A stretch of DNA of 64,000 nucleotides, taken from assembly GCA_965204395.1 (NCBI GenBank), contig OZ241987.1, positions 2,480,001 to 2,544,000 of the forward strand. Reading direction: 5' to 3'. This stretch comes from Bin87 sp965204395 (GTDB lineage: Bacteria; Chloroflexota; Dehalococcoidia; Lucifugimonadales; UBA3495). The notes below the pieces were generated by a model. The model worked only from the letters and a program-made list of their open reading frames with translations. It was not told the origin of the DNA and ran no database searches. The position numbers and the translations under genes are program-made. This document shows positions 31,193 through 39,152 of the stretch, piece by piece; the stretch's first letter is position 1; each line of letters starts with the position of its first letter.

Positions 31193-32236
31193 ATGACTGA
31201 AATTAGACCCATCAACTGGACCGGAAGCAGTCTCCAGTTGCTAGACCAGACGCTGCTGCCCCATGAGCATGTCACGGTCACCATCTCCGACTATCGGTCC
31301 GCCGCATCCGCCATCACGGACATGCGAGTGCGTGGCGCCCCCGCCATCGGCGTGACGGCTGCATATGCCATGGTGCTTGCCGCTGCTGAATTGCAATCCC
31401 GCGAGCGGGACCATTTCATTGGCGCGCTGCGGGAGGCCGGAGCCCACATCGCGGCCGCGCGTCCCACCGCCGTCAACTTGGGTTGGGCCGTCCGCAGGAT
31501 GCTGAGGGTGGCCGACGACGAGCCAGACCCGGGCAGCATCCGGCCGCGTCTTGAAGCCGAGGCCCGCCGAATCCAGGAAGAGGACGAGCGGATTAACCGT
31601 CGCATTGGCGAGAACGGCCGTGTGCTGATGCCCCCCGACGGCCAGGGCGTGTTGACCCATTGCAACACCGGAGCGTTGGCTACGTCGGCCTTCGGCACCG
31701 CCCTGGGTGTCATACGGGCCGGCTGGGAGGCCGGCGGGCGCTTCCGCGTGTTCAACACCGAAACTCGACCTTGGTTGCAGGGCGCCCGGCTCACGTCCTG
31801 GGAGTTCCAACAACTCGGCATCCCCGCAACCCTGATTGCCGACTCTGCCGCCGGCATCCTGATGCAGCGCGGCGAGGTGTCCTGCGTCATCACCGGCGCG
31901 GACCGCGTCGCCGCCAACGGCGACACCGCTAACAAAATCGGCACCTACTCGCTGGCCGTGCTGGCCCACGAGAACGGAATACCGTTCTACATCGCCGCGC
32001 CCACCAGCACGGTGGACCTCGCCATTGCACACGGAGACGACATCGCGATTGAGGAACGCCCCGAGCGCGAGGTCACGGGTTACGGCGCGACGCCAATCGC
32101 CCCCGAAGGCACTCCGGCCTATAACCCTGCCTTCGACGTGACGCCTCACCGCTACATCGCGGGCATCGTCACCGAAACCATGGTATGCCGGCCGCCCTAT
32201 ACCGAATCCCTGAAAACCGCCGTGGACGCCGCCTGA
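31193..32236 (+). CDS. Methylthioribose-1-phosphate isomerase
   Basis: MtnA converts methylthioribose 1-phosphate to methylthioribulose 1-phosphate in methionine salvage. The 347-residue protein has RVRGAPAIGVTAAYAM, HCNTGALAT with the active-site Cys, and GADRVAANGDTANKIGTY with the catalytic Asp. ATG at 31193 follows a weak ribosome binding site. It lies directly behind a SAM-I riboswitch, so it is switched off when SAM is plentiful. Later mtn genes other than mtnP are not found here, so the pathway may use alternative enzymes. Confidence 0.94.
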   Translation: MTEIRPINWTGSSLQLLDQTLLPHEHVTVTISDYRSAASAITDMRVRGAPAIGVTAAYAMVLAAAELQSRERDHFIGALREAGAHIAAARPTAVNLGWAVRRMLRVADDEPDPGSIRPRLEAEARRIQEEDERINRRIGENGRVLMPPDGQGVLTHCNTGALATSAFGTALGVIRAGWEAGGRFRVFNTETRPWLQGARLTSWEFQQLGIPATLIADSAAGILMQRGEVSCVITGADRVAANGDTANKIGTYSLAVLAHENGIPFYIAAPTSTVDLAIAHGDDIAIEERPEREVTGYGATPIAPEGTPAYNPAFDVTPHRYIAGIVTETMVCRPPYTESLKTAVDAA

Positions 32237-32243
32237 CCCCAAT

Positions 32244-32270
32244 CGTCATTCCGGCGAAAGCCGGAATCCA
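32244..32270. repeat. REP-like repeat, CGTCATTCCGGCG family
   Basis: TCATTCCGGC, loop, GCCGGAATCCA: a stem-forming repeat just after mtnA. The same unit appears at 35605-35632, 35642-35669 and, in reverse, near 6127. Confidence 0.7.
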
Positions 32271-32326
32271 TTTTCACCAATCACCAACTCGACCATCCCG
32301 TTCATCCTATATATCCCGGTAAAAAC

Positions 32327-33421
32327 ATGACCATTGACCAACAGACCCGCCGCCGCATGGCCCGCACCGGCCTGACGGCCCACGATCCGGCTAAAGCCAG
32401 CCCCGGCTACACCCTGTATGCGCCCCTGTCCGGCAACGGTGAGGTCTATCTGCTGGACCCCAACGGAGAGGTGGCCCACCAGTGGAATATGCCCTACCCG
32501 CCGGGACTCTACGGCTACCTGCTGTCCAACGGCAATCTGTTCTATGGCGGCAAGGTCCGTGATGATGGCGGTTGGGATATTTTCGAGGCGATGAAGCGCT
32601 TCAAGGGCGGGGTGATGCTCGAAGCCGACTGGGACGGCAACATCCTGTGGGAACACCGCGACCCGTACCACCATCACGACGCGCGTCGCACTGAATCCGG
32701 CGGCTGCCTGTACATGACCGTTGAGCGGATGGCCGACGCCCAGGCCGCCAAAATCAAAGGCGGCCAGCCTGGCAGCGACGCCGGCGGAATGTGGGCGGAC
32801 GTGCTGGTGGAGGTGGACGCCGATAGCAACCGCATCTGGGAATGGCGCGCCGCCGAACACCTGGATCCCGACCGCCACGCGATCACCTTCAACGACCTGC
32901 GGGACGAGTGGAGCCACGGCAATACGGTCGTTCCTTTGCCCAACGACCGGGTGATGTTCAGCTTCCGCAACATCTCCACCGTTGGCATTATCGACAAGGC
33001 CACCGGCAACATCGAGTGGCAGATCGGCGACGACGTTTTGGCCCAGCAGCACGATCCTTCCCTGCTGGACAACGGCAACGTGCTCATCTACGACAACGGC
33101 TCCCACAGCCGGCACAACCCCTTGCCCGCGTCCCGGGTCATCGAAGTCGATACCGGCAACAACGAAATAGTCTGGGAATACCGGGACAATCCGCCCTTCA
33201 ACTTCTTCAGCGCCTACATCTCGGGCGCGCGCCGCCTGCCCAACGGAAGCACACTGATCACCGAGGGGCAACCCGGGCGCATCTTCCAGGTGACGCCTGA
33301 GGGTGAGATCGTTTGGGAATATATCAACCCCCACTTCGCGCCCAACGAGCAGGGCTACGTCGTGAACAGCGTTTTTCGCTCCAATCACTACCTGCCCGAG
33401 CAGATACCGCAACTGCGCTGA
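32327..33421 (+). CDS. Arylsulfotransferase (ASST)-like beta-propeller protein
   Basis: This 364-residue protein matches the arylsulfotransferase-like repeats: GYTLYAPLSGNGEVYLLDPNG, HQWNMPY, DGNILWEHRDPYHHHD, LPNGSTLITEGQPGR and GEIVWEY. The family forms a six-bladed propeller with catalytic His. Known bacterial ASSTs are periplasmic, but no signal peptide is visible here, so this one is probably cytoplasmic and may act on another substrate. It lies between mtnA and mtnP, 90 bases after mtnA. Its function in that block is unknown. Confidence 0.75.
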   Translation: MTIDQQTRRRMARTGLTAHDPAKASPGYTLYAPLSGNGEVYLLDPNGEVAHQWNMPYPPGLYGYLLSNGNLFYGGKVRDDGGWDIFEAMKRFKGGVMLEADWDGNILWEHRDPYHHHDARRTESGGCLYMTVERMADAQAAKIKGGQPGSDAGGMWADVLVEVDADSNRIWEWRAAEHLDPDRHAITFNDLRDEWSHGNTVVPLPNDRVMFSFRNISTVGIIDKATGNIEWQIGDDVLAQQHDPSLLDNGNVLIYDNGSHSRHNPLPASRVIEVDTGNNEIVWEYRDNPPFNFFSAYISGARRLPNGSTLITEGQPGRIFQVTPEGEIVWEYINPHFAPNEQGYVVNSVFRSNHYLPEQIPQLR

Positions 33422-33434
33422 AAAGTGTTCACGC

Positions 33435-34055
33435 ATGTACGTTGACCAGTTTGGAATCTCAGGAACAGGCTCCGGCGATGCTTCCTACGGTTGCCACATT
33501 TCCCTATCCCGCGTGGTGCTGGTAGGCGTCGTAAGTTGGGGTTTGTACTGGTTTTACTGGATGTATCGCACCTGGGCGCAATACCGCGACCATACCGCAG
33601 GGGATCCCGAGCAGGCTGGTCAAACCCACTACCCGGTCTGGCACGGGCTGACCCAACTGGTGCCGGTGTACGGCTTCTTCCGTTTTCACGCTCACGTCCG
33701 GTCGTACAAAGCGTTGCTGCAGGAACGGGGCGTGACCGACAGCCTCAACATAGCGGCTCTGGTGACGGTGGTCGTTATCAACCTAATCGTCGGTCTTGTC
33801 GCGGGAGGAATGAGGGGCGAGTCAACGGGCCCCGGTGTGACCGCCGCCTCCGGCATCGGGTTCCTGATCAGCCTCGCCACGTTGCTGGTCAGCATCGGCG
33901 TCATCTGTAAGGTTCAAAGCAACTTGAACCAATATTGGGCTGCAGTAGCCGGAACGCCCGCCCAGAACGCTCGGTTTGGCAAGGGAGAAATTCTCTGCCT
34001 CGTCATCGGAGCGCTGCTTTGGCTCGGAGTGATCTCCGACTTCGTCTTTTGGTAA
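33435..34055 (+). CDS. DUF4234-like membrane protein
   Basis: This 206-residue protein has an N-terminal SRVVLVGVVSWGLYWFYWMYRTW, characteristic of DUF4234, and three to four further hydrophobic helices. The function of the family is not known. It sits between the ASST-like gene and mtnP, 13 bases after the former, so they are probably co-transcribed. Confidence 0.6.
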   Translation: MYVDQFGISGTGSGDASYGCHISLSRVVLVGVVSWGLYWFYWMYRTWAQYRDHTAGDPEQAGQTHYPVWHGLTQLVPVYGFFRFHAHVRSYKALLQERGVTDSLNIAALVTVVVINLIVGLVAGGMRGESTGPGVTAASGIGFLISLATLLVSIGVICKVQSNLNQYWAAVAGTPAQNARFGKGEILCLVIGALLWLGVISDFVFW

Positions 34056-34104
34056 GCCCAGGCCGCAACCCATTCTCGAAAATAAAGTTAAGGAAACCAA
34101 CGTA

Positions 34105-34992
34105 ATGCCCAACCATCCCCAGGCGGAAATCGCCATCATCGGCGGCAGTGGACTCTACGAAATCCAGGGTTTCGAAGAGACCGCCGTGGTGGACATCGAT
34201 ACTCCCTACGGCAAGCCCAGCGACGCCATCACCGTCGGCGAGCTGTTGGGCGTGCCGGTGGCATTCCTGCCTAGGCATGGCCGGGGACACCGCCTCAGCC
34301 CCACGGAACTGCCTTTCCGGGCCAACATCTACGCGCTGAAAACCCTGGGGGCCAGGCGCATCGTATCCGTCAGCGCCGTCGGCAGCCTGCAGGCCCGCCT
34401 CGAACCCCAGCACCTGGTCATCCCCGACCAGTTGATCGACCGGACGCGCTCGTTGCGTCCCAGCACTTTCTTCGAGGATGGCGTGGTCGCTCATATTTCT
34501 TTCGCAGATCCCTTCTGCCCAGATATGAGCGACGTGCTGGCGAAAGGGGGACGGGAACAGGGTATCCCGACCCACAAGGGCGCCACCATGATCGTCATGG
34601 AGGGGCCCGCGTTCTCAACCAAGGCCGAGTCCGAAATGTACCGTTCCTGGGGCGGCGACCTCATCGGCATGACCGCGTTGCCAGAAGCCAAGTTGGCCCG
34701 CGAAGCCGAGATCTGCTACGCGACCATGGCGTGGGTCACCGACTACGACTGCTGGCATCCTGAACACGACGCCGTAACCGTTGACATGGTGGTGGAAAAC
34801 CTCATCGCCAACGTCGCCAACAGCCGCATCATCCTGCGCCACATTATGCCCGCTCTGGCCCAACTTGGCCCGTGCGAGTGCGAGACTGCGCTCACCAACG
34901 CCATCATCACCGACCGGAGCATGATCCCCAACGACGTGCGGCGGCGACTTCGCCCAATCGCCGGCAAGCATCTTGACCCGCCGCCCAACTGA
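34105..34992 (+). CDS. 5'-methylthioadenosine phosphorylase
   Basis: MtnP cleaves methylthioadenosine to adenine and methylthioribose 1-phosphate, the substrate of MtnA. The 295-residue protein has IIGGSGLYEI, PRHGRGHRLSP and SVSAVGSLQ, then a conserved MEGPAFSTKAES and DYDCWHPE. TAATG with AAGGA upstream gives the start at 34105. It shares the operon-like block with mtnA. Confidence 0.94.
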   Translation: MPNHPQAEIAIIGGSGLYEIQGFEETAVVDIDTPYGKPSDAITVGELLGVPVAFLPRHGRGHRLSPTELPFRANIYALKTLGARRIVSVSAVGSLQARLEPQHLVIPDQLIDRTRSLRPSTFFEDGVVAHISFADPFCPDMSDVLAKGGREQGIPTHKGATMIVMEGPAFSTKAESEMYRSWGGDLIGMTALPEAKLAREAEICYATMAWVTDYDCWHPEHDAVTVDMVVENLIANVANSRIILRHIMPALAQLGPCECETALTNAIITDRSMIPNDVRRRLRPIAGKHLDPPPN

Positions 34993-35009
34993 CGCACGAT
35001 CTAAATCTA

Positions 35010-35089
35010 CATGGATGAACAGGATAAACAGGATAGTTGGGATATATCCAAGCAAGACGTTCTATCCCAATTCATCCTGTGTATCCATG
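35010..35089. repeat. Imperfect inverted repeat after mtnP
   Basis: CATGGATGAACAGGAT... (35010-35044) faces a complementary arm ...ATCCTGTGTATCCATG (35063-35089), with 18 bases between. The arms share about 25 paired bases with a gap. It lies between mtnP and the rhodanese gene and could be a terminator-like structure or a small repeat element. Confidence 0.6.
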
Positions 35090-35113
35090 CCAAAGATTCA
35101 AGGAGGTAACCGA

Positions 35114-35473
35114 ATGCCACGACAGAATCCGGGGGAACCCTATTTCAGGGTTGATTCTCCCGAAGCCATGCAAATCCTCAATGCCGACCCGGACAATACC
35201 GTGGTCGTCGATGTTCGTCGCGATGACGAATGGGTTACGGGCCATGCGTCCGGCGCGATCCACATCAACGTCGATGAATTCATGGACCGGGTGGACGAGC
35301 TTCCCGACGGCAAGAAATTGCTGTTCATCTGCGCCGCCGGCGTCCGCAGCGGCGTCGCATGCGAGTACGCAGCAGCGCTGGGCATCGACTCGGAACTGCT
35401 CTACAACGTCGACGACGGTACGCCGTCATGGATCGCCGCCGGCAACCCAACGTCCTACGGAAACGATCCGTAA
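35114..35473 (+). CDS. Single-domain rhodanese
   Basis: This 119-residue protein transfers sulfur through a persulfide. The active-site loop is ICAAGVRSG, with Cys near residue 75, and VDVRRDDEWVTGHA and GAIHINVDEF are conserved. The ATG at 35114 has AGGAGGT 6 bases before it. It may pass sulfur to carriers such as that used by the MoeB-like enzyme at 14105, though the genes are far apart. Confidence 0.9.
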   Translation: MPRQNPGEPYFRVDSPEAMQILNADPDNTVVVDVRRDDEWVTGHASGAIHINVDEFMDRVDELPDGKKLLFICAAGVRSGVACEYAAALGIDSELLYNVDDGTPSWIAAGNPTSYGNDP

Positions 35474-35695
35474 CTGACCCAATTTCCGCAGCACTGCAAA
35501 TCCGCCATATTTACGGGTGAAGAAAACCGGGGTTCCTTCGTCGAACGAGTACTGGAGATCCTGGCCTACTCCCGAATGGCGCACTAAAGCACACCAACAT
35601 CCACCCGTCATTCCCGCTTTTGTGGGAATCCAAAACCCCCGCCGTCATTCCGGCGAAAGCCGGAATCCAAGCGGGCAAATCGGAGGTAAAACGAT
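35474..35695. other. Gap before ahcY holding two REP-like repeats
   Basis: Repeat copies lie at 35605-35632 (stem around CCCGC/GTGGG, slightly degraded) and 35642-35669 (ATTCCGGC / GCCGGAAT). The upstream 130 bases have no recognisable gene. The ahcY start follows 26 bases after the second copy. Confidence 0.65.
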
Positions 35696-36967
35696 TTGAC
35701 TGTTCAAAAAACCAAAGGCGACGTAAAAGACCTTTCCCTGGCAGCGGCCGGCGTCGATCGCATCCGTTGGGCCGCCCGCGAAATGCCCGTCGTCAACATG
35801 ATCACGGAGCGGTTCCAAAAGGAACAGCCCCTGGCCGGCGTCAAGATGGCCGCGTGCCTGCACGTAACCACCGAGACCGCCAACCTGGCTATCGCTCTCA
35901 AAGCCGGTGGGGCGGATCTGGTCATTTGCGCCAGCAACCCGCTCAGCACCCAGGACGAAACCGCCGCCGCTCTGGTGCAGGAATACGGTATCCCCACCTA
36001 CGCCATCAAGGGCGAGGACAACGAGACGTACTACCAGCATATCAACGCCGTGCTGGACCATGCGCCCAACGTTACGATGGACGACGGCGCCGACCTGGTG
36101 GGCATCCTGCACAAGGAGCGCAGCGATCTGCTGTCCAACGTCATCGCCGGCACCGAGGAGACCACCACCGGCGTGGTGCGCCTCACCGCCATGGCCGCCG
36201 ACGGCCAGCTGAAGTATCCCATCATCGCCGTCAACGAGGCCGAGACCAAGCACTTCTTTGACAACCGCTACGGAACCGGCCAGAGCACGCTGGACGGCAT
36301 CACACGCGCCACCAACATCCTGTGGGCCGGCCGCCGAGTGGTCGTCGGAGGGTACGGTTGGTGCGGCCGCGGCGTGGCGTCCCGGGCCCGTGGCATGGGC
36401 GCGCACGTCATCGTAACCGAGGTCAATCCCGTCCGCGCACTGGAGGCCGTCATGGACGGGTTCCAGGTCATGCCCGGCGTTGAAGCCGCCAAGGTCGGCG
36501 AGGTGTTCATCACCGTTTCTGGTGGCTGGCACGTCATCGGCAAGCAACACCTGGAAGTGATGCCCGACGGCGCGATCATCTCCAACAGCGGCCACTTCAA
36601 CGTCGAAATCGACATTCCGGCCCTGGAAGCCATCTCGGTGAGCCACCGGGAAGTGCGCCCCTTCGTCGAGGAATACGTGACTACCGACGGACGACGCCTG
36701 TACCTGCTGGGCGAGGGTCGCCTGATCAACCTGGCGGCCGCTGAAGGCCATCCCTCTGCCGTGATGGACATGAGCTTCGCCAACCAGGCCCTCAGCGCCG
36801 AATATCTGGTCAAGAGCCACAAGAGCTTGTCCAACGGTGTCCACGTGGTGCCCCGCGAAATCGACGCCGAAGTCGGTCGTCTCAAGCTTGAGACCATGGG
36901 CATCAGCATCGATACCCTGACCGCCGAACAGACTGCCTACAACGAGAGCTGGGAAGAGGGCACCTAA
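35696..36967 (+). CDS. S-adenosylhomocysteine hydrolase
   Basis: AhcY splits S-adenosylhomocysteine into adenosine and homocysteine using bound NAD. The 423-residue protein has CLHVTTETANL, GEDNETYY, the NAD loop GYGWCGRG near 219 and SNSGHFNVEID. I start at the TTG at 35696 because CGGAGGT is 8 bases before. It precedes metK and closes the methyl cycle in this block. Confidence 0.95.
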   Translation: MTVQKTKGDVKDLSLAAAGVDRIRWAAREMPVVNMITERFQKEQPLAGVKMAACLHVTTETANLAIALKAGGADLVICASNPLSTQDETAAALVQEYGIPTYAIKGEDNETYYQHINAVLDHAPNVTMDDGADLVGILHKERSDLLSNVIAGTEETTTGVVRLTAMAADGQLKYPIIAVNEAETKHFFDNRYGTGQSTLDGITRATNILWAGRRVVVGGYGWCGRGVASRARGMGAHVIVTEVNPVRALEAVMDGFQVMPGVEAAKVGEVFITVSGGWHVIGKQHLEVMPDGAIISNSGHFNVEIDIPALEAISVSHREVRPFVEEYVTTDGRRLYLLGEGRLINLAAAEGHPSAVMDMSFANQALSAEYLVKSHKSLSNGVHVVPREIDAEVGRLKLETMGISIDTLTAEQTAYNESWEEGT

Positions 36968-36986
36968 CCCGCCCAATGCGATCAGA

Positions 36987-37014
36987 GTGGGGGCGACTAA
37001 TCATTCGCCCTTAC
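36987..37014. repeat. GGGGCGA palindromic repeat, copy 3 (imperfect)
   Basis: GTGGGGGCGACTAA (36987-37000) faces TCATTCGCCCTTAC (37001-37014). It lies between ahcY and metK and differs from copy 2 at several bases. Confidence 0.65.
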
Positions 37015-37054
37015 GCTGCCACCCAGTAAAGCCAATCCAGGAGGAAACCAACCT

Positions 37055-38302
37055 ATGCCAATCCGATTCATGACTTCGCCCAAGTACCTGCTCACCTCCG
37101 AGTCGGTTACCGAAGGGCACCCCGACAAGGTCTGCGACCAGATTTCTGACGCCGTGCTGGACGCCGCCTTCAGCGTTGACCCCATGAGCCGCGTCGCCTG
37201 CGAAACCGTGGCCGGCAAGAACCTCATCATGGTAACCGGGGAAATCACCACCCAGGCCGAGTTGGACTTTGACGCCATCACCCGCAAAACCCTGCTGGAG
37301 ATCGGCTACAACGACGTCAAGTACGGTATCGACGGCAACTCGTGTGGCGTCATCCGCAACGCCAGCCAGCAGTCCCCGGACATCAACGCCGGTGTGAGCA
37401 CGGCTCTAGAAGCCCGCAACAACGGCGCAAACGCCGTCGACGCCCGCCGTGCCACCGGGGCCGGCGACCAGGGGATGATGGTGGGATTCGCTTGCAACGA
37501 GACCGATGGCCTCATGCCCATCACCGTTGACCTGTCCCATCGCCTGGTCGAGCGGCTGGCCAAGGTCCGCAAAGACGGCACCCTGCCGTATCTTGGCCCG
37601 GACGGAAAGTCCCAGGTCACCGTGGAATACCAGTACGGCAAGCCCCACCGCGTCGACGCCGTGGTCATCAGCACCCAGCACGACGACACGGCCGACCGCG
37701 AGGCTTTCACGGCGAAAATCCGTGCTGACATCATAGAGCACGTAATCAAGCCTATTGTCCCGGCGAATCTGCTGGACGACGATACCAAGTACTACGTCAA
37801 CCCCAGCGGATGGTTCGTAGTGGGCGGCCCCCAGGGCGACACCGGCCTCACTGGGCGCAAGATACTGGTCGATACCTACGGCGGCATCGCCCGCCACGGC
37901 GGGGGCGCGTTCTCCGGCAAGGACCCGACCAAGGTTGACCGCTCCGGCGCGTATGCCGCCCGCTACGTCGCCAAGAACATCGTGGCGGCTGGCCTTGCCG
38001 ATCGCGTCGAGGTGATAGTTTCCTACGCTATCGGCGTCGCTGACCCGATCTCCGTGGCGGTGGAGACCTTTGACACCAACCACATCGACAATGACACCAT
38101 CGAGGCGTTGGTCAACGAGCACTTCGACCTGCGCCCCGGCGCGATCATCGAAGACCTCGAGCTCCGTCAGCCGATCTATCGCAAGACGGCCGCATACGGG
38201 CACTTCGGGCGCACCGACATCGATCTTCCCTGGGAGCGCACCGATAAAGCCGAGTTGCTGAAACAGGCAGCCGGCACGTTGGCCGGCGCCGCTGGCGACT
38301 AG
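37055..38302 (+). CDS. S-adenosylmethionine synthase
   Basis: MetK makes SAM from methionine and ATP. The 415-residue protein has SESVTEGHPDKVCDQISD, GAGDQGMMVGFACNET and GGGAFSGKDPTKVDRS, all ATP/metal loops of the family. The ATG at 37055 follows AGGAGG. It is the last gene of the methyl-cycle block. No riboswitch lies directly upstream of it. Confidence 0.96.
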   Translation: MPIRFMTSPKYLLTSESVTEGHPDKVCDQISDAVLDAAFSVDPMSRVACETVAGKNLIMVTGEITTQAELDFDAITRKTLLEIGYNDVKYGIDGNSCGVIRNASQQSPDINAGVSTALEARNNGANAVDARRATGAGDQGMMVGFACNETDGLMPITVDLSHRLVERLAKVRKDGTLPYLGPDGKSQVTVEYQYGKPHRVDAVVISTQHDDTADREAFTAKIRADIIEHVIKPIVPANLLDDDTKYYVNPSGWFVVGGPQGDTGLTGRKILVDTYGGIARHGGGAFSGKDPTKVDRSGAYAARYVAKNIVAAGLADRVEVIVSYAIGVADPISVAVETFDTNHIDNDTIEALVNEHFDLRPGAIIEDLELRQPIYRKTAAYGHFGRTDIDLPWERTDKAELLKQAAGTLAGAAGD

Positions 38303-38332
38303 ACCCGTCCGACACTGCGCTCTCTCTCATGC

Positions 38333-38366
38333 GCGCCCTTCACCTGATTGGTGGAGGGCGCTCTAC
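38333..38366 (+). terminator. Terminator after metK
   Basis: GCGCCCTTCACC (38333-38344) pairs with GGTGGAGGGCGC (38350-38361), one wobble pair; a T-rich stretch follows. Confidence 0.7.
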
Positions 38367-38528
38367 TTTCTGGTTGGGTCGAGCTGTCGCAGTCCACGCT
38401 GCGCCGTAGCCGTTCCGTGTCATGATTGTCCGAATGCTGCACGCAGGTGAAAGACAGTTTGGTGGTTCGTCTCGGTAAAATCGGCGTAACTCTCTTAGCC
38501 GCCGTGGACGCGCGGCGCAGGATTACCG

Positions 38529-38978
38529 ATGGACAGCGTTCTCCCATTCCGCCGCTTCGCCTCTTGGGTAATCGACCGATTGTTGTTCTTGGGAGTCGGC
38601 GCAGCGATTCTCTACGTGATTCACGTGCTCGACAGTCGGCTGGGCATCAGCGGGCCGCAGTCCGTGAATTTCGACGTGTACGATTTTTTCGCCATCCAGA
38701 TGCCCCTGGCCGTGGTGATAACCTACGCCATCTGGCTGTTGATCATCATTAAGATAGGCCCGCCGGGCCGCGTTTTGACGCGCACGGAGGTGCGCCGACA
38801 TCGCGGAGGTTCCGCCGGCCAACCCAGGAAACTGGTCCGCGCCGTGGCAAAAATCGGGCTACATCTCACGCTGATCGGCCTGATCGTCGACGCGATTTTC
38901 ATCCTGCGCGATCAGCGGGAACGACGCTCCATACCCGACATACTGGCCGGCACCATGGTAACGCCGCGCCGTCGCTGA
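38529..38978 (+). CDS. RDD-like membrane protein (149 aa)
   Basis: The protein has three hydrophobic segments. RRFASWVIDRLLFLGV near the start resembles the RDD family, which is of unknown function, and the C-terminus ends DQRERRSIPDILAGTMV, which fits the family's usual end (D...R...R..D..A.T.V). The second RDD-like gene is at 40615, beyond pgm. Confidence 0.65.
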   Translation: MDSVLPFRRFASWVIDRLLFLGVGAAILYVIHVLDSRLGISGPQSVNFDVYDFFAIQMPLAVVITYAIWLLIIIKIGPPGRVLTRTEVRRHRGGSAGQPRKLVRAVAKIGLHLTLIGLIVDAIFILRDQRERRSIPDILAGTMVTPRRR

Positions 38979-39140
38979 TCCGAGCGAGCGACCGGCTCAA
39001 ACCGTACCAGCATCTCAGCGCGGTGCCGGCTTTTCAATTCCCTTTCCCCCGCTCATGGTGGGCCCGTCGAACCATGAACCACTGAAAGTGGGCACCCTTT
39101 GACAACCTCAGGATGAACGGAATCGAAGTGAACGCCATGC
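38979..39140 (+). other. Gap before the phosphohexomutase gene
   Basis: CCGGC and GCCGG with a TTTT stretch (39014-39056) make a weak terminator-like hairpin after the RDD gene. TTGACA occurs at 39099-39104 but not at the correct distance from the -10 at 39141. Nothing else is recognised. Confidence 0.4.
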
Positions 39141-39146
39141 TAGAAT
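39141..39146 (+). promoter_or_regulatory. Possible -10 giving a leaderless transcript
   Basis: TAGAAT at 39141-39146 lies only six bases before the ATG at 39153. No ribosome binding site is seen before that ATG. A transcript beginning at or near the start codon is the simplest reading, but a -35 was not found. Confidence 0.4.
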
Positions 39147-39152
39147 GATTTT

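Noticed and set aside
35426..35611. 61-codon minus-strand frame before ahcY
   Set aside because: It overlaps the rhodanese end, has no ribosome binding site I trust and no family match. It may be a gene remnant but cannot be supported.
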